Of a stretch of DNA of 64,000 nucleotides, positions 40,142 to 52,764 are shown one piece after another; the stretch's first letter is position 1, and every line of letters starts with the position of its first letter. This DNA comes from Ambrosia x helenae (lineage: Eukaryota; Streptophyta; Magnoliopsida; Asterales; Asteraceae): NCBI GenBank assembly GCA_030844895.1, contig CM061228.1, forward strand, positions 59,405,033-59,469,032. Reading direction: 5' to 3'. Both the position numbers and the translations under genes were made by a program. The notes under the pieces are model-generated. The model made no database searches and had not been told where the DNA came from. It saw only the letters and a program-made list of their open reading frames with translations.

Positions 40142-42438
40142 TCAGTCTTGTTTTTCTTTTATACCGTTAGCTTTTAAAAGATATTCAAATCTTGATTTAT
40201 CAACAGCTTTGGTAAAAAGATCTGCACGTTGATAGTCAGTGTGGATTTTGACCATGTCTATCAACTCTTTTGCGTAACAATCACGGATAAAATGATATTT
40301 GATCCGGATATGTTTAGCTTTCGAGTAATTTACTAAATCTTTTGTCAATGCAATTGCGGCCTCATTATCACAGTAAATAAGGGTTTTAAGAAATTGCAAA
40401 CCGTAGTCCACCATCTGTTGTTGTATCCAGAGAACTTGCGAGCAGCAGCTTGATGCTGAGACGTATTCTGCTTCACATGTGGATAAGGCGACTGCAGTTT
40501 GTTTCTTGCATTGCCAGGTCATGAGCCTGCTCCCCATAAACTGGCATCCATCCGTTGTGGATTTGCTGTCTTTGTCACAGCCACCCCAATCTGCATCACT
40601 AAAAGCAATTAGGTCAAAATTATCATCATTAGGGTACCAAAGTCCTCTCGACAGACAACCCTTCAGATATCTAAGGATACGTTTGACAGCTGCAAGATGA
40701 CTCTGTTTTGGCTTCGATTGATAACGTGCACAAAGACATGTGGCAAACATTATATCTGGTCTGGAAGCAGTGAGGTACATCAGAGACCCGACGATTGCTC
40801 TGTATGTAAAAGGATCAGTAAGCTCCCCCTTAGCGTCAACAACAATCCCGTGATTATGTTGCATCGGGGTATCCATTGGCTTCGAATCATCCATCTGGAA
40901 TCGGCTCAAGACTTCAGAAACATATTTCGTCTGGTGAATAAAGATCCCCGTTGGTCTTTGATCCACCTGCAAGCCTAGGAAAAACTGCATCTCTCCCATC
41001 GCACTCATTTCGAACTTTTCCTGCATCACACGTTCAAATTCTCTGCACAGAAGTTCATTAGTAGAACCAAAAATAATGTCATCAACATAAATTTGCACAA
41101 GAAGCAAGTCATCCCCTGTTCGTTTTGTGAACAGTGTGCAATCTACCAAACATCGTTTAAATCCTTTGGATAGAAGATACGTGCTTGACTAATCATACCA
41201 TTGTCTTGGAGCCTAGTGCAACCCATAGAGAGCTTTGTTTAGAACGTAGACCTTATCCCGGTGAATAGGATCCTCAAAGCCTGGTGGTTGACCTACGTAA
41301 ACTTCTTCCTTTACCACACCATAAAGAAACGCGCTTTTAACGTCCATTTGATACACCTTGAATTTCTTATAAGATGCAAACGCCAGAAACATGCGGATAG
41401 CTTCTAAGCATGCAAACGGTGCATAAATCTCGTTATAATCTATTCCTTCAACTTGATGAAAGCCTTGTACGACCAAACGAGCTTTGTTCCTAACAATCAC
41501 TCCTTTGTCATCCTTCTTACATTTAAACACCCATTTAGTTCCGATCTTTTTCCTTCCTGGAGGTAAATCTGTCAGTGTCCACACTCCAAGTTTCTGAAAC
41601 TGTAATAACTCCTCTTGCATAGCCTCTACCCAAGCATCATCCAAAAGAGCATCCTTGTATGTCCGCGGCTCAACCAACGAAACATAACAAGCAAAAGACC
41701 AGTCATTTTGAAAACCTGATTTTTGAATTTTGGCATATAAAGCAAGAGCTCCAAGATTTGCTTGTGAGTTAGCATTCCTCAATTATCCTCTCGTCATGAC
41801 ACTGCTACCAGGATCACCATTAACCTGCTCGAGCGGGTGAATCCGAGATTCCGGATAATCAGGTACTTGTACTCCCGTCTGAGTAGTTAAATTCTCTGTT
41901 GAATCCAGATCATTACCCAAGTTGGATGATGAAGCACCATTTGGATTTGGGTTCACTAGAGGTGTCTCTATAGAAACATCTTGAACAGCTTCACTTGTAA
42001 CATCATCGTCATCTTCAGATTCCGATGAATTGAGAGTTGTGGAAGCTTCCTGAAATACCTCTTCTTCTGCTGCAGGAGCATTGGTATCATTAGAAACTAT
42101 TTGAGGGTTTACGGTGATAAGACGCACCAACGGTGATGTCACTGCATTTTCACTCATAATATAATCGTAATACAGCCTCTTCAACCAAGCTATCTAGATT
42201 GAATGATTCAAAGAAATCCTTGTAATCAAACATCCAGTCTGGATCGCTACCCTGTACATTCTAAGTATACGGTTGAACTTAAACGTTAGCCCACTCCTCG
42301 ACCTGACGAGTTCGTTTGTTGAATACCCATTTGGGCGGGGTTGCATATCCAATAAAGTCAACCAAACCGCGTTTGAATCCTTTGGATAGTAGGTACGTGC
42401 TTAGCTCCTCATACCATTGTTGTGGAGCTTGGTGCAAC
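40142..42438 (-). pseudogene. Ty1/copia SIRE pol: RT and RNase H (minus strand)
   Basis: The 3' half of pol, making cDNA from element RNA. It reads in one frame from 42184 to 40142 with in-frame stops at 41783-41785, 41213-41215 and shortly after. RT has VWTLTDLPPGRKKIGTKWVF, YQMDVKSAFLYG and the catalytic YVDDIIFGSTN. RNase H has AFSDADWGG, ALSTCEAEYVSASSC and YHFIRDCYAKELIDMVKI, and ends DLFTKAVDKSRFEYLLK. The right end (42356-42438) is an RT piece (LHQAPQQWYEELSTYLLSKG) belonging to an upstream repeat of the same RT. It is bounded by the solo LTR. Confidence 0.88.
42434..42438 (+). repeat. Solo LTR target duplication, left (GCAAC)
   Basis: GCAAC, repeated at 45152-45156 across the solo LTR. 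Removing the LTR and one copy restores the copia RT reading LYGLHQAP. Confidence 0.88.
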
Positions 42439-45151
42439 TGTGACAATCGTCACCCTCATCTTTTAGCGAGTTGTCAGTTTTATCCCTTCGTTTATTTTGA
42501 ACTTTCATTTTTATCACTTCATTTTATTGTAAGAAATTTCTTTTAATTTAGCAACAAATTTTAAATTTTCACGATTACGTATTTTATAAACACGTATTAA
42601 ACATGATATGTGTATACAAAGGGAATCTATAAACTTATTTAATCTAAAAAAAAAAATTATAAGTTTATAAAGTTAATTTTTTTTAAAAAAAATAGGTTAC
42701 ATTTTCTTTAAGGTGTTAAATAATACACACATAACTTTATTAATAGTGTTTTAAGTCTATCTAAAGTATAGGGACCTGTTTTGTAATTTTCATAAACCAA
42801 TTGAAACTTATTCTTCTACTTGTCTGCATAGTTACGATCAAAACAAACATATATCATTAAAGTCATTAATTTCTTTTAAAGCTAGAATTAATCAAAACCT
42901 CTAAACCCAAAAACCAGTTTTAAATGCAATTAATCATGGTGGATTAGTAAACCATGTCATAAACAATCCATAAAAGCCACGAGTTGTGGGTTTCTTTGTA
43001 ACCGATCGGACATAAAGAAGCATTCATAACGCTCGTTTTACTCGTCCACTATATAAATTGAACTCGCCACTCTATTTCTGCACTCATACGCATTCGAAAC
43101 CCACAATAATATTGCTCTAATCGTATCTGGAAGCTCTTGAATCAGCCACGTTTCTGTGCGGACTTTAAACTCTCATTCACGGCCATGATACGCGTTGTGA
43201 GTTTAATTACTTGTTGCCGTTTTGTTTGTTTGGTGTCTAGGATCAAAAGCCCCTTAAATTCGTAGTCCAAAGGTGCCTGAGATGGATTATTGGATTTGGG
43301 TAGAGGGTTAGGGTTCTTAGGTTTTATTTGGGGAAGATGATGTAACAATACTAAAAGATAAATAGTATTTCATTTCCAATATTTCAACATAAAAACTAGT
43401 GCTCTAGTGGTTGGGTTTGTGTGTTGTTATTGCATAAGCTCAGGTTCGATTACCACATGAGACACTCTTTTCTGAATTTTTTTATTATTTATTATTTCAT
43501 TATTTTTCCTTTATTTTAATCATTTAAAACTCATTTAAACTTAGAATATTCATAATAAATTCATTTTTGCTCCAAAAATTATGAAAATTTAGGAGTAGCT
43601 TCTTGACCCCTCATAGAAAATTATCATATTTTTTATTCTGGAAAATATTTTATTTTCGTAATTTTTATTATTTAATTTGTTTTAATCATATTTAATTCAT
43701 AAAAAAATCATTCTTAATGGTTTTTATCTCAAAATTTGTCATAAATTATTTCTAATCATCATGAACTAAAATAAAAATATTTGGTTCAGAAAATATTTGT
43801 TTTTATTAATTTTCCTATTTTTAATCATTTAAACATGATTTAATTCTATTAAAACAGTTTTAAATATAAATAAGTTTATATAAATTATGAGAAAATTATT
43901 CTAATTTGTTTACATCAGAAATTATTCATTTTCTATAAAACTAGTATTTTTGGATCATGTATAGTATTATTAGTCTTATTTACGTTTATTTAGACATAAT
44001 AAAACATTTATTTATTTATACAATTTAAACATCTATTTTATAAATATTTTTCTTATAAAATAGAAATACTCATATGGTTTAATGTCTTTATTATCTTTTG
44101 TTGGATCATTGTGTAACTCAAAATTATTTATTTAATTATTTATGATTATTGTGTTTATTTTAATTTAGTTAAAGTAACTAACTAAATTATTTTGTCTTAA
44201 TTATTCAAACATATTTTTTTTATCTAAATATTCAATAGGTAATAATTATATTATTTAAACCACATTTACAACCTTTCGTATATTATTTGTGATATACAAC
44301 TTTTACATTAACACAACTTATCATTAAAACTCTAATTCCCCAGATCGACTTAGCAAACCCTAATGCCTTAGACCCTAGTTACCTTAGACTTTTTAGACAT
44401 TTCCTTATTAGTATGCTTACACATTATAGGTTGAATTCCTCGGAATTCCCATTACTTAGCTCACGACCGCTTAAGTTGGATTTTGCTCGCTTTCGCAAAC
44501 TGTGAGTATATCTTTCTCCTTTTTACTGTTTTACTATTCTGGGGTGACTCATGTACTTACTATAAATTTTCTATTTCATTTTACTAAAATAGCAATTCTA
44601 TTGTGTGTTTGCTTATGTCATTTCGTGTATCTATGACCTGTCAAATCATTAACCGTTTCGGCCTGGCATTTCAATGAATAGTACTATGGTTTATACCCTT
44701 GTGACTCTGTTGAGAGTCCTCGTCATTGCTATGTATTACATTACTACTAGCGCATACTATATATATCTGCTTTCTTCTCTTAGGGTTGATTTGACCCGGA
44801 TACCACTTATTACATAATTGCAAACAGTATACGACACATGAATTGCTAAACACTTTTCTACTATATTTATTTAAACAGGGTATGCTCACCAATACAATTT
44901 TTTGTATTGACCAAATTATTTTGTACATGTTTCAGGTTATTTTGCGATGCATTCTTTAAGCTTTCGGATTTATATTTAGATTTTGACTCATTGTATTTCA
45001 GATTAGTTGGCATTTAGAATCATTGTAATTCATTTCAATGTAATAAACTATTTAATCAATGTATCAATATTTACACTTTTAGTCCATGAGCTATTTTACA
45101 ATCGTCACTACGTGACACCTCGATGTTTCCGCCATCGGTTGGGGTGTTACA
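42439..45151 (+). mobile_element. Solo LTR, 2713 bp, probably Tekay/Del gypsy
   Basis: It starts TGTGACAATCGTCACC, ends GGGGTGTTACA, and is flanked by GCAAC on both sides, the 5-bp duplication of LTR-element integration. There is no coding sequence between the borders, so one LTR remains after unequal recombination. Length and the GGGGTGTTACA end fit chromovirus LTRs of the Tekay/Del type (from memory). The interior is strongly AT-rich (43480-44300). Confidence 0.85.
43398..43470 (+). repeat. tRNA-like box A/box B segment within the solo LTR
   Basis: TAGTGCTCTAGTGGTTGG is followed about 45 bp later by GGTTCGATTAC and a T-run. The spacing and words match internal Pol III promoter boxes, so a small SINE or tRNA-like relic may be embedded in the LTR. 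No target duplication is seen. Confidence 0.35.
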
Positions 45152-45156
45152 GCAAC
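45152..45156 (+). repeat. Solo LTR target duplication, right (GCAAC)
   Basis: Partner of 42434-42438. Confidence 0.88.
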
Positions 45157-48015
45157 CCATAGAGTGCTTTGTTGAGAACGTAGACCTTATCCCGGTGGAT
45201 AGGATCTTCACAGCCTGGAGGTTGACCTACGTATACCTCTTCCTTGATCACACCGTAAAGAAACACACTCTTGACATCCATTTGATACAGCTTGAATTTC
45301 TTGTACGAGGCAAACGCTAGAAACATACGGATAACTTCTAAACGTGCCACGGGTGCATAAATCTCATTGTAGTCAATTCCTTCAACTTGATGAAAACCAT
45401 GAACTACCAATCGAGCTTTGTTTCTCACGATTACGCCTCTATCATCCTTTTTGCATTTAAAAAGCCATTTGGTTCCTATCTTCTTCCTTCCTGGAGGTAA
45501 ATCTGTAATTGTCCAAACACCCAGTATCTGGAACTGCAACAACTCTTCTTGCATCGCCTCAACCCAAGCATCATCCAATAGAGCGTCTTTGTATGTCCGC
45601 GGCTCTACCTGCGAAACACAACAAGCAAAGGACCGGTAATTCTGACAACCAGATTTTTGAATTCTTGCATATAAAGCTAAAGCGTCAAGATTTTTAGGTG
45701 AATTAACAATACGAAATTGTCCTTTAGTCATAACACTGGTTCCAGGATCACCAATAACTTGCTCGAGCGGGTGAATACGATGAACCCGAGATTCTGGATA
45801 ATCAGTTACTTGAACTCCCGTTTGAGTAGTTAAATTCTCTGTCGAAACCAGATCATTACCCAAGTTGGATGATGAAGCAACATCTGGATTTGGGTTCACT
45901 GTTGGTGTCTCTGTTGCATTATCTAGAATAGCTTCACTGAAAAATTTCTTCATCATCTTCTGTTCTGAAGTATCAAGAGTATTTGAAGCTCCCTGGAAAA
46001 CCTCTTCTTCAGCTGCAGGAACATTGGTATCATTAGAAGCTGCTGGAGGAGTTACGGTGATCGGACGCACCAACGGTGAAGTCACTGCGTTTTCACAATC
46101 GTAATAAAGTCTTAGAACAACCTCTTCAACCAAGTTATCTAGATTGAATGATTCAAAGAAGTCTTTGTAATCAAACATCCATTATGGACCGCTACCCTGT
46201 ACGTTCTGATTATATCGTTGACCTTCAACGTTAGCCCACTTCTCTACCTGATGAGTTCGTTTGTTGAATACCCGTTTGAGCGGGGTTGCATATCCAACAA
46301 AGAATCCTTCTTCAGCTTTTGGTGCAAACTTCTCAGGTGGATTTAGCATAGTACACAGTGCTCCAAATGGTTCTAGATACTCTAAATTCGGCTTACGTCT
46401 GTTCAACAGTTCATAAGAAATTTTGCCAAACTTCTTCACTGTCAATACACGATTCAATGTGTAACAAGCTCCGTATATATCTTCATTCCAGAACATTACG
46501 GGAAGGTTAGAATCCGCAAGCATTGTTCTTATCGTCTCAATTAGAGTCTTGTTTTTCCTTTCTGCGACACCGTTCTGTTGAGGGGTATACGGAGCACTGT
46601 ATTAATGATGAATTCCTTTATTTTCACAAAGAGCATCCAGCTGTGCATTTTTGAACTCCGTCCCATTGTCACTTCGAATTCTTTTGATTTTCAATCCATA
46701 AACATTCTCTAAACAAGTGAACAGAACTTTCAAGTTGTTAAATGTGTCGCTTTTGTATTGCAAGCACATTACCCACGAAAATCTAGAGTAATCATCAGTA
46801 ACCACAAGACAGTATAATTATCCAGCATGACTCTTACGCTTGACAGGTCCGAAAAGGTCCATATGCAAACGCTCAAGTGGCATATCTACAGAATTTACTT
46901 TCTTCGATTTGTGGGACTGTTTGTGCTGCTTCCCCTTCTTGCAACTCACACACTTGTCATTAAGATGAAAATGTTTGACATTAACGCCTACAATAAGCTC
47001 ATTATTCACCAAATGATTCATTTTCCTGAGGTGAATGTGTCCCATCCTCCTATGCCACATAATAGATTCTTTCTCTGTAGCCTTTGATAGGAAACACGTA
47101 ACTTGACCCTGAGTTGTCATCGCTTTAGACATATCAAGAATGTACAAATTGTTCACTCTTGGTGCTCTCAACATGATCCACTCCTTTGGAATAACAAATC
47201 CGGGTTTGAGGTTATAACAAGATTTGTCATCGAAGTGCACAGAAAACTGTTTGTCGCAGATTTGGCTGACACTTAACAGATTATAGTCAATCTGTTTCAC
47301 ATACGAAATCTTTTCAAAACTAACAATCCCATTACTCACACTTCCCTCCATCGTGATATAACCTCCTTTATTTCCAGCGAACGCTACATATCCTCCATTG
47401 ATGTTCCTTATATCAAATAGCAGCGTCAAATCACCAGTCATGTGACCAGAAGCTCCACTGTCGACAATCCCGAGACTGCTAACAGGGCCAGCTGGAGCTC
47501 CCTGCACATTTCAAGAAAAACATTAGTTCTTTCGAGGGACCCAAGCCTATTTGGTCTTGGGACTTTGAACATTTGATTTCAAAGATTCATTCACACAAAC
47601 ATTTGAATTTGAATCGACCTTTTTCTGATCTATCAAAATTTTCTCACTTTGAAGTTTTTCACTGACCTTTGAAGTAGAAGCACCCGGAGAACCCACTGGT
47701 GACTAAAGTTGTTCAAAATGTTTTAGAATCCTAATCTGAGACTTTTGAGTCACAAAAGGTTTCTTAACATTGTTCTCAAATGAAACTTTATTGGTTACCT
47801 TCTTTGAATTAACAGATTTAGTCGAGTTCACCACTGGTTTCTTCAAAGGTTTTTCCATAGCAATCTGGTTTTGACGATAATAAGTAAATTGACGATTATC
47901 CCTCCTTTGAAAATAACAACTTTGATTGTAAAATGGTGCTGGTTGAGGGACAAAACGTCTTTGAGGATAACTATGATTGTTGACTGGACTTCTATATGTT
48001 TGCTTCATCTCAACT
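45157..48015 (-). pseudogene. Ty1/copia SIRE gag linker, protease, integrase, RT start (minus)
   Basis: Order on the minus strand: gag/pol linker (48008-47703, QRRFVPQPAPFYNQSCYFQR), protease IVDSGASGHMTGD near 47460, pre-integrase zinc domain (MWHRRMGHIHLRKMNHL, CVSCKKGKQ), and integrase core (LHMDLFGPVKR, VTDDYSRFSWVMC, RSDNGTEFKN, PYTPQQNGVAERKNKTL). Next come the integrase C-terminus GFFVGYATPLKRVFNKRTH, a variable linker, and RT up to NKALYGL at 45157, where the solo LTR interrupts. In-frame stops occur at about 46818, 46600 and 46180. The gag proper is not preserved on this side. Confidence 0.88.
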
Positions 48016-48784
48016 TCGTACCTTCACTATATGTTATTACAACTTTTCAAGTATCAATATTCATCAAATAACACATAAAACGTGTACCTCAAAATGCTAG
48101 AATCTTTAAAACCTCAAGATAGCACCCGAAATAACTTGGATTAGTGATGAAAATGGATGAAGGATTGAAAGTGAAGGTGATGGTGGGGGTCTTGGGGGTT
48201 CACGGCGCAAAGGAGCCTCTAGGGTTTCTTTTTTTTTTTGATCAATAATATACTAGAAGTAGGACCATGGGCCAAGGTTACGGGTTTATGGGCCTTTTTT
48301 TGATAAACGGGCCCGTTAATACGGTTTTAATCCCGAGAATAGTCTCGCTAATATTATTCATACTAACTTATGTAAAAACTATTGTTTTTATCATCTCATA
48401 CATGTTAATTACAGAATGCACATAATTCATAGGGTTTACGTACTGACTATCTATTAAAACAGTAATCCACATAAACATGTAATTCACAAACGCATGTTAA
48501 TTCACATTCATCATCACCCAATAGATCATATGATTATGTATGCTTGACAAATCACCAACGTTCAGGATCTACTCGCCTCTAATACTAGCGATTAGAGGTC
48601 TATTCACCACCTACTCGTGTGGTATAGCCCCTAATCGCGTGTAAGGTCCCCATTCACTAGCATTTACACCCTAATCGCGTGTAATACTAGTGATTACAAC
48701 CGTACTCGCCCCAACAAAACCCTAATCGCCTATAAACACAAGAATAGAATTCCTACTCGCCTGAAAGGACCTGAAACTGAAAAT
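48016..48784. other. Junction between the two head-to-head SIRE copies
   Basis: Non-coding. The left part (48100-48330) has a repeat-like GGGCCTTTTTTTGATAAACGGGCC stretch (split by lower-complexity T-runs). The right part has recurring CCCTAATCGCGTGTAA (48631-48680) and TACTCGCC words. It may contain LTR remains, but no border is recognised. Confidence 0.3.
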
Positions 48785-48821
48785 TTGACTAAGTATCGGA
48801 CTTTTAATGACCATAGACATA

Positions 48822-51800
48822 TGGCAAACCCATGGGGTCATTTGAACCAACCTAGGCAACCTAATAACCAACAAATGAACAATCAAACGAACATACCCAC
48901 AAACCCTTGGCAATACTCAGCCGAGCGAAACGCGCAACGGATGCAACAAGCGCAGATGCAAGCGAATGTTGCCGGAATCAATCCGTGGGCGCTAGCGGCT
49001 CAACAACAGGCAATGAATGCAAATCCTTGGGCACTCGCGGCTGCTGCAAACTCACAGACGAATCATCGGTCTTCCGTTCTCATGAGTGACTTAGAGGCGG
49101 GTAGTTCGAATAGAGCGCCGAAATTGCAATACATGTCCGACTACCATGGTTGGAAGGGCAGATTTCAGACGTATGTTGAGGGTATTGATGGTCTCGTGTG
49201 GTCAGCGATAGAGACCGGGTACAGTAGGCCTATGGTTGAGAATTCCACTACTCCGATCTCAATTGAAGACATGGATGAAGATCAGAGGAAGAACTATAAT
49301 TATGAAAAGAAGGCGATGGCAGCATTGAAGCAAGCTCTTCCCAAGGATATACTTCATCAATTTGCTCAATGCACTACATCACAGATGCTTTGGCTAGCAC
49401 TTGCTGAGCGAAATGAAGGAAATCTGAAGACGCGGAAGGTTAAAATGGATCAACTCAAGAAGGAGTTCGAGAACTTCAGTGCTATCAGGAACGAATCACT
49501 GAGGGACATGACTGCTAGATACTACCATCTGATATCTGAAATGTATCAGTACGGGGTCTTATACTCATCTAGGGACCTTGTAGAAAGATTTGCTGAGGCG
49601 CTACCTCCTCATTGGCATCAATGGTTGGATATCCTAAAGTCAAGCAATGCATATCAGACTCTCTCCATCAACGAGTTCATTACCGAGCTGGAGAACAAGG
49701 AGATAGAGGAGATCAGGAGAGCAAACAAGGCGCTCATTCCACAGAATCCCAGCATCTATTATGGGAATCCTCTTCAGGACACCAGTGTGGGTGGTACCAA
49801 ACCACAGACTGCTTTTGTGGTTAACCCGGACCCGGTTTATGCTTTTGACAATTATGGTCCCCCAGCTGATGTTCCTCCTCCTACATATCCTTTTGGACCA
49901 AACCAGTATCCTTTGAATTTTAATACTAACCAGTTTGGTGTTAACCCGTTTTCTCATCTTGTAGCACCAGCGCAGGCAACTGTAAACTTTAGTGGACCTT
50001 CTCCTTCAGGTTTTGGCGGGGCTCCGACTACAAATTATGGAGGATATGGAGGTGCATCGACTTCTAATCAAGGTGGCTATCGGACCAACCCAGTCCCAGA
50101 GCAGCTGAACACCGCTGGTTTAGAAAAGGGACTGTAGAGCTAGCACAAGAACACATGGCTCTACTGTCGACCTTGGTAAACTCCTATAGTGGACTGGTTG
50201 CTGGACAGATCGGGAATCCTCATCTTACACAGGAGGATTACTCGCAGATCGATAAAGACGACATGGATTTGATAGACATACAATGGCACTTCGCAAGTGT
50301 AGTGAGAAGGGCAAAGGAGTATATGGACAGGACGGGAAGGAGAGACGTTCTGATAAACAACAACACCAAGTTTGGGTTCGACAAAACTAAGGTCACATGC
50401 TACAACTGTGGCACAAAAGGGCACTTTGCAAGGGAATGTGACCGACCTAAGCAGCAAGGACATCAGAATCCCTTCAACAACAACAGAGCGAATCAGAATC
50501 AGAGGCAGCAAGCTCAGGCACAACCAAATACTGAGCGTGCTATTGTCCCAGTCAATAACCAGAACCACAACCAGAGGCCTCCTGCAAATAACAATCAAGG
50601 TCAAGACCTGGTTATTCAAGCTGATGAAGGTTTTAACTGGAACCATCTGATCACTGGAGAAGAAGCTCCTCAAGGTGGTGCAGCTTGTTTTGCTCAACAA
50701 GCGTCTGAAGCACCAGCCGAAGTTGAAGAAACTTCAAGTCAGTCTGACATTATTACTTCTGAAACCGAAGCGTCTGACTGTGACTCGGAGTGCGATTCTG
50801 TTATGAGAGAAGATTTGGAGGATCTCTGTTAGCTGAAGCAGATGCGCTGACTGGTAAAAGATCGTTTCTTGTGGATGCTGACTGCACAGAGAAGAACTTT
50901 GGCGAATTCTTTGGAGCTCAGAAGACGGCAGCTCATTATGCATTGATGGCCATTACTGAATCGTCGAACAAGGTAAGTTCTTCTTCTGCATCTAAATTAG
51001 ATTGTGTAGAGTGTAATTAATTGAAATTCAGAATTAAGGAATTAACTGAAGAAAATCTAAATTAAAAAGCTGATGTTGGTCCGTTGCAAAGGTCAATTGA
51101 TTCCTTAAGACAAAAGGAGAAAAATTTTCTAAGTACAATTGAAAATTACAAGAAGGATGTTTCTGAACTGTCTAAAACCTTAGCTAACAAACAAATTGCT
51201 ATCAATAATTACATCAATGAGGTAGAAGACACTAAGAAACAATTGGCCATTGTTAACTGTGACTATGAAAAGATCAGGAAGAAACTTGAGAGTTACTTAA
51301 ACTGCAAGTATGTCCTTGATCACATAGTAGAACACTCTGAAAAGGAAAGCTTCTCCACCAGTCCCAAATATTCTCAATGTCCACCTCCGGTGAGATTCGA
51401 AAATCATAATTTTGATGTCTTGCCGAAGGAGGAATTAGTGGACGTGGCAGCTGAGGCAGCAAAAGCTGTAGAGGCGGCCAAAGTTACTGAAGCAGCTAAA
51501 CCTGCTGAGGTTACTAAGGCTGCTACTCCTGCTAAAGCTGTCAATCTGTGTGAGAAAGCTGATGATATCAGTGTATATGACACTGACTCTTCGGATGATG
51601 AGCTCGATGAGCCTCCTAGATATGCACCGGTCAAAACTAAAGATGTTCCTCTTGAAAATCATATCATTACAACTGAAACCTTGAGTGAACTGGTACCGAA
51701 AGTGCAAATCGAGGACAACAGAAGGATTAAGGTGTTCTATAAACTAAAAGGGTCTGAAAAGGTATATGCTGACGAGGAAGTCCCTCTCAAATGTATCGCC

Positions 51801-52757
51801 CCTGGTCTTGTTGCCAAAATTTGGCAAGAATCTGTCATTACCATGGAAAAGGAAACCTGGAATAAAAGGAAGGGTAAGGGTAAGGGTAGAAAGGACCAGG
51901 GTAATCAGCCAAATGAGAATAACAAGAAAAATCAAAAGACAAACACCGTTAATCCTCAAAATCATGCTCAAAGAAAAAGTCCGAAGAAGCATGTTACAGA
52001 GTTCGTTAGATCGAGCGGCAATGAGAGAAACGACGATCCTCAAGTCAATCAGCAAAGAAAATGTCTTGAGGATCTAAAACACAAAAACTCATTTGCCGGC
52101 CCATCTAGCAAAAAGAACAAAAAGGAGACCAAATCCGAATCTCCTAGATTTGAAGAATATAGATCCTGTCACAAGTGCGGGGAACGTGGGCATTTAGTTG
52201 CTGCGTGCCCTGAATTGAGACGAGAAAGGATCAAGGTGGATGATCCTCCCAGTTCTAGCAAAGCTAAGCAACCTGTTTCCCCTAGACTCTCTGAGAAACA
52301 AAAGGGAAAGCAGGTCGTTTATGATAACCGCAACAAGATTGCTATGAACCAAAAGCCAGTTGATGGCAGGGGTCCACAGCTGAGGGGGAGCACTGTTCCC
52401 ACAAAGGTTGAAGCAGTGCCTAAGCCACCAGCAAAGGCTGCAGCTAAACCACAGGGCAATCCCAAAGCTGTTCCATGTACAGTTAAGTCTGAAGTGGATC
52501 TAAAATCTGTTCCTCCAAAGGAATCCAAGGCTGGACCTTCTAGCCCACAGGTGAAGAAGAATCCCAAGACAAAGAAACCTAAACAGGTTTGGAGACCCAA
52601 GTCACCAACCAAAAGTGGAGAATCATCTACTGGAGAGAGCACTGCCGTACCATCGGAAACAACACCAACTCCAAATGGAAGATGGGTTGACTTTCCGACA
52701 TTAGATGAAGATGTTAGACCCAAGACCGTGAAGGCTTGGGTCCCCCTTAACCACTGA
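48822..52757 (+). pseudogene. Ty1/copia SIRE gag with two CCHC knuckles, frameshifted
   Basis: Gag of the plus-strand SIRE element. The start at MANPWGHLNQPRQPNN is chosen because NPW-rich repeats follow (INPWALAAQQ, NANPWALAAA). The gag core (UBN2-like) runs about 49100-49780: LQYMSDYHGWKGRFQTYVEG, SQMLWLALAERNEGNLKTRK, LRDMTARYYHLISEMYQYGV. A missing base at about 50134 shifts the frame. CCHC knuckle 1 is CYNCGTKGHFAREC (about 50397). There is another shift near 50810 and stops at 51018 and 51063. A coiled coil, an Ala/Pro/Lys-rich linker and knuckle 2 CHKCGERGHLVAACPE (about 52168) follow, ending KAWVPLNH. Confidence 0.88.
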
Positions 52758-52764
52758 ACTTTGA

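Noticed and set aside
42316..42546. Short plus-strand ORF at the SIRE/solo LTR border
   Set aside because: Antisense to pol on one side and LTR on the other; the border passes through it.
43142..43348. 68-residue minus-strand ORF in the solo LTR
   Set aside because: Isolated, no motif, inside a non-coding LTR.
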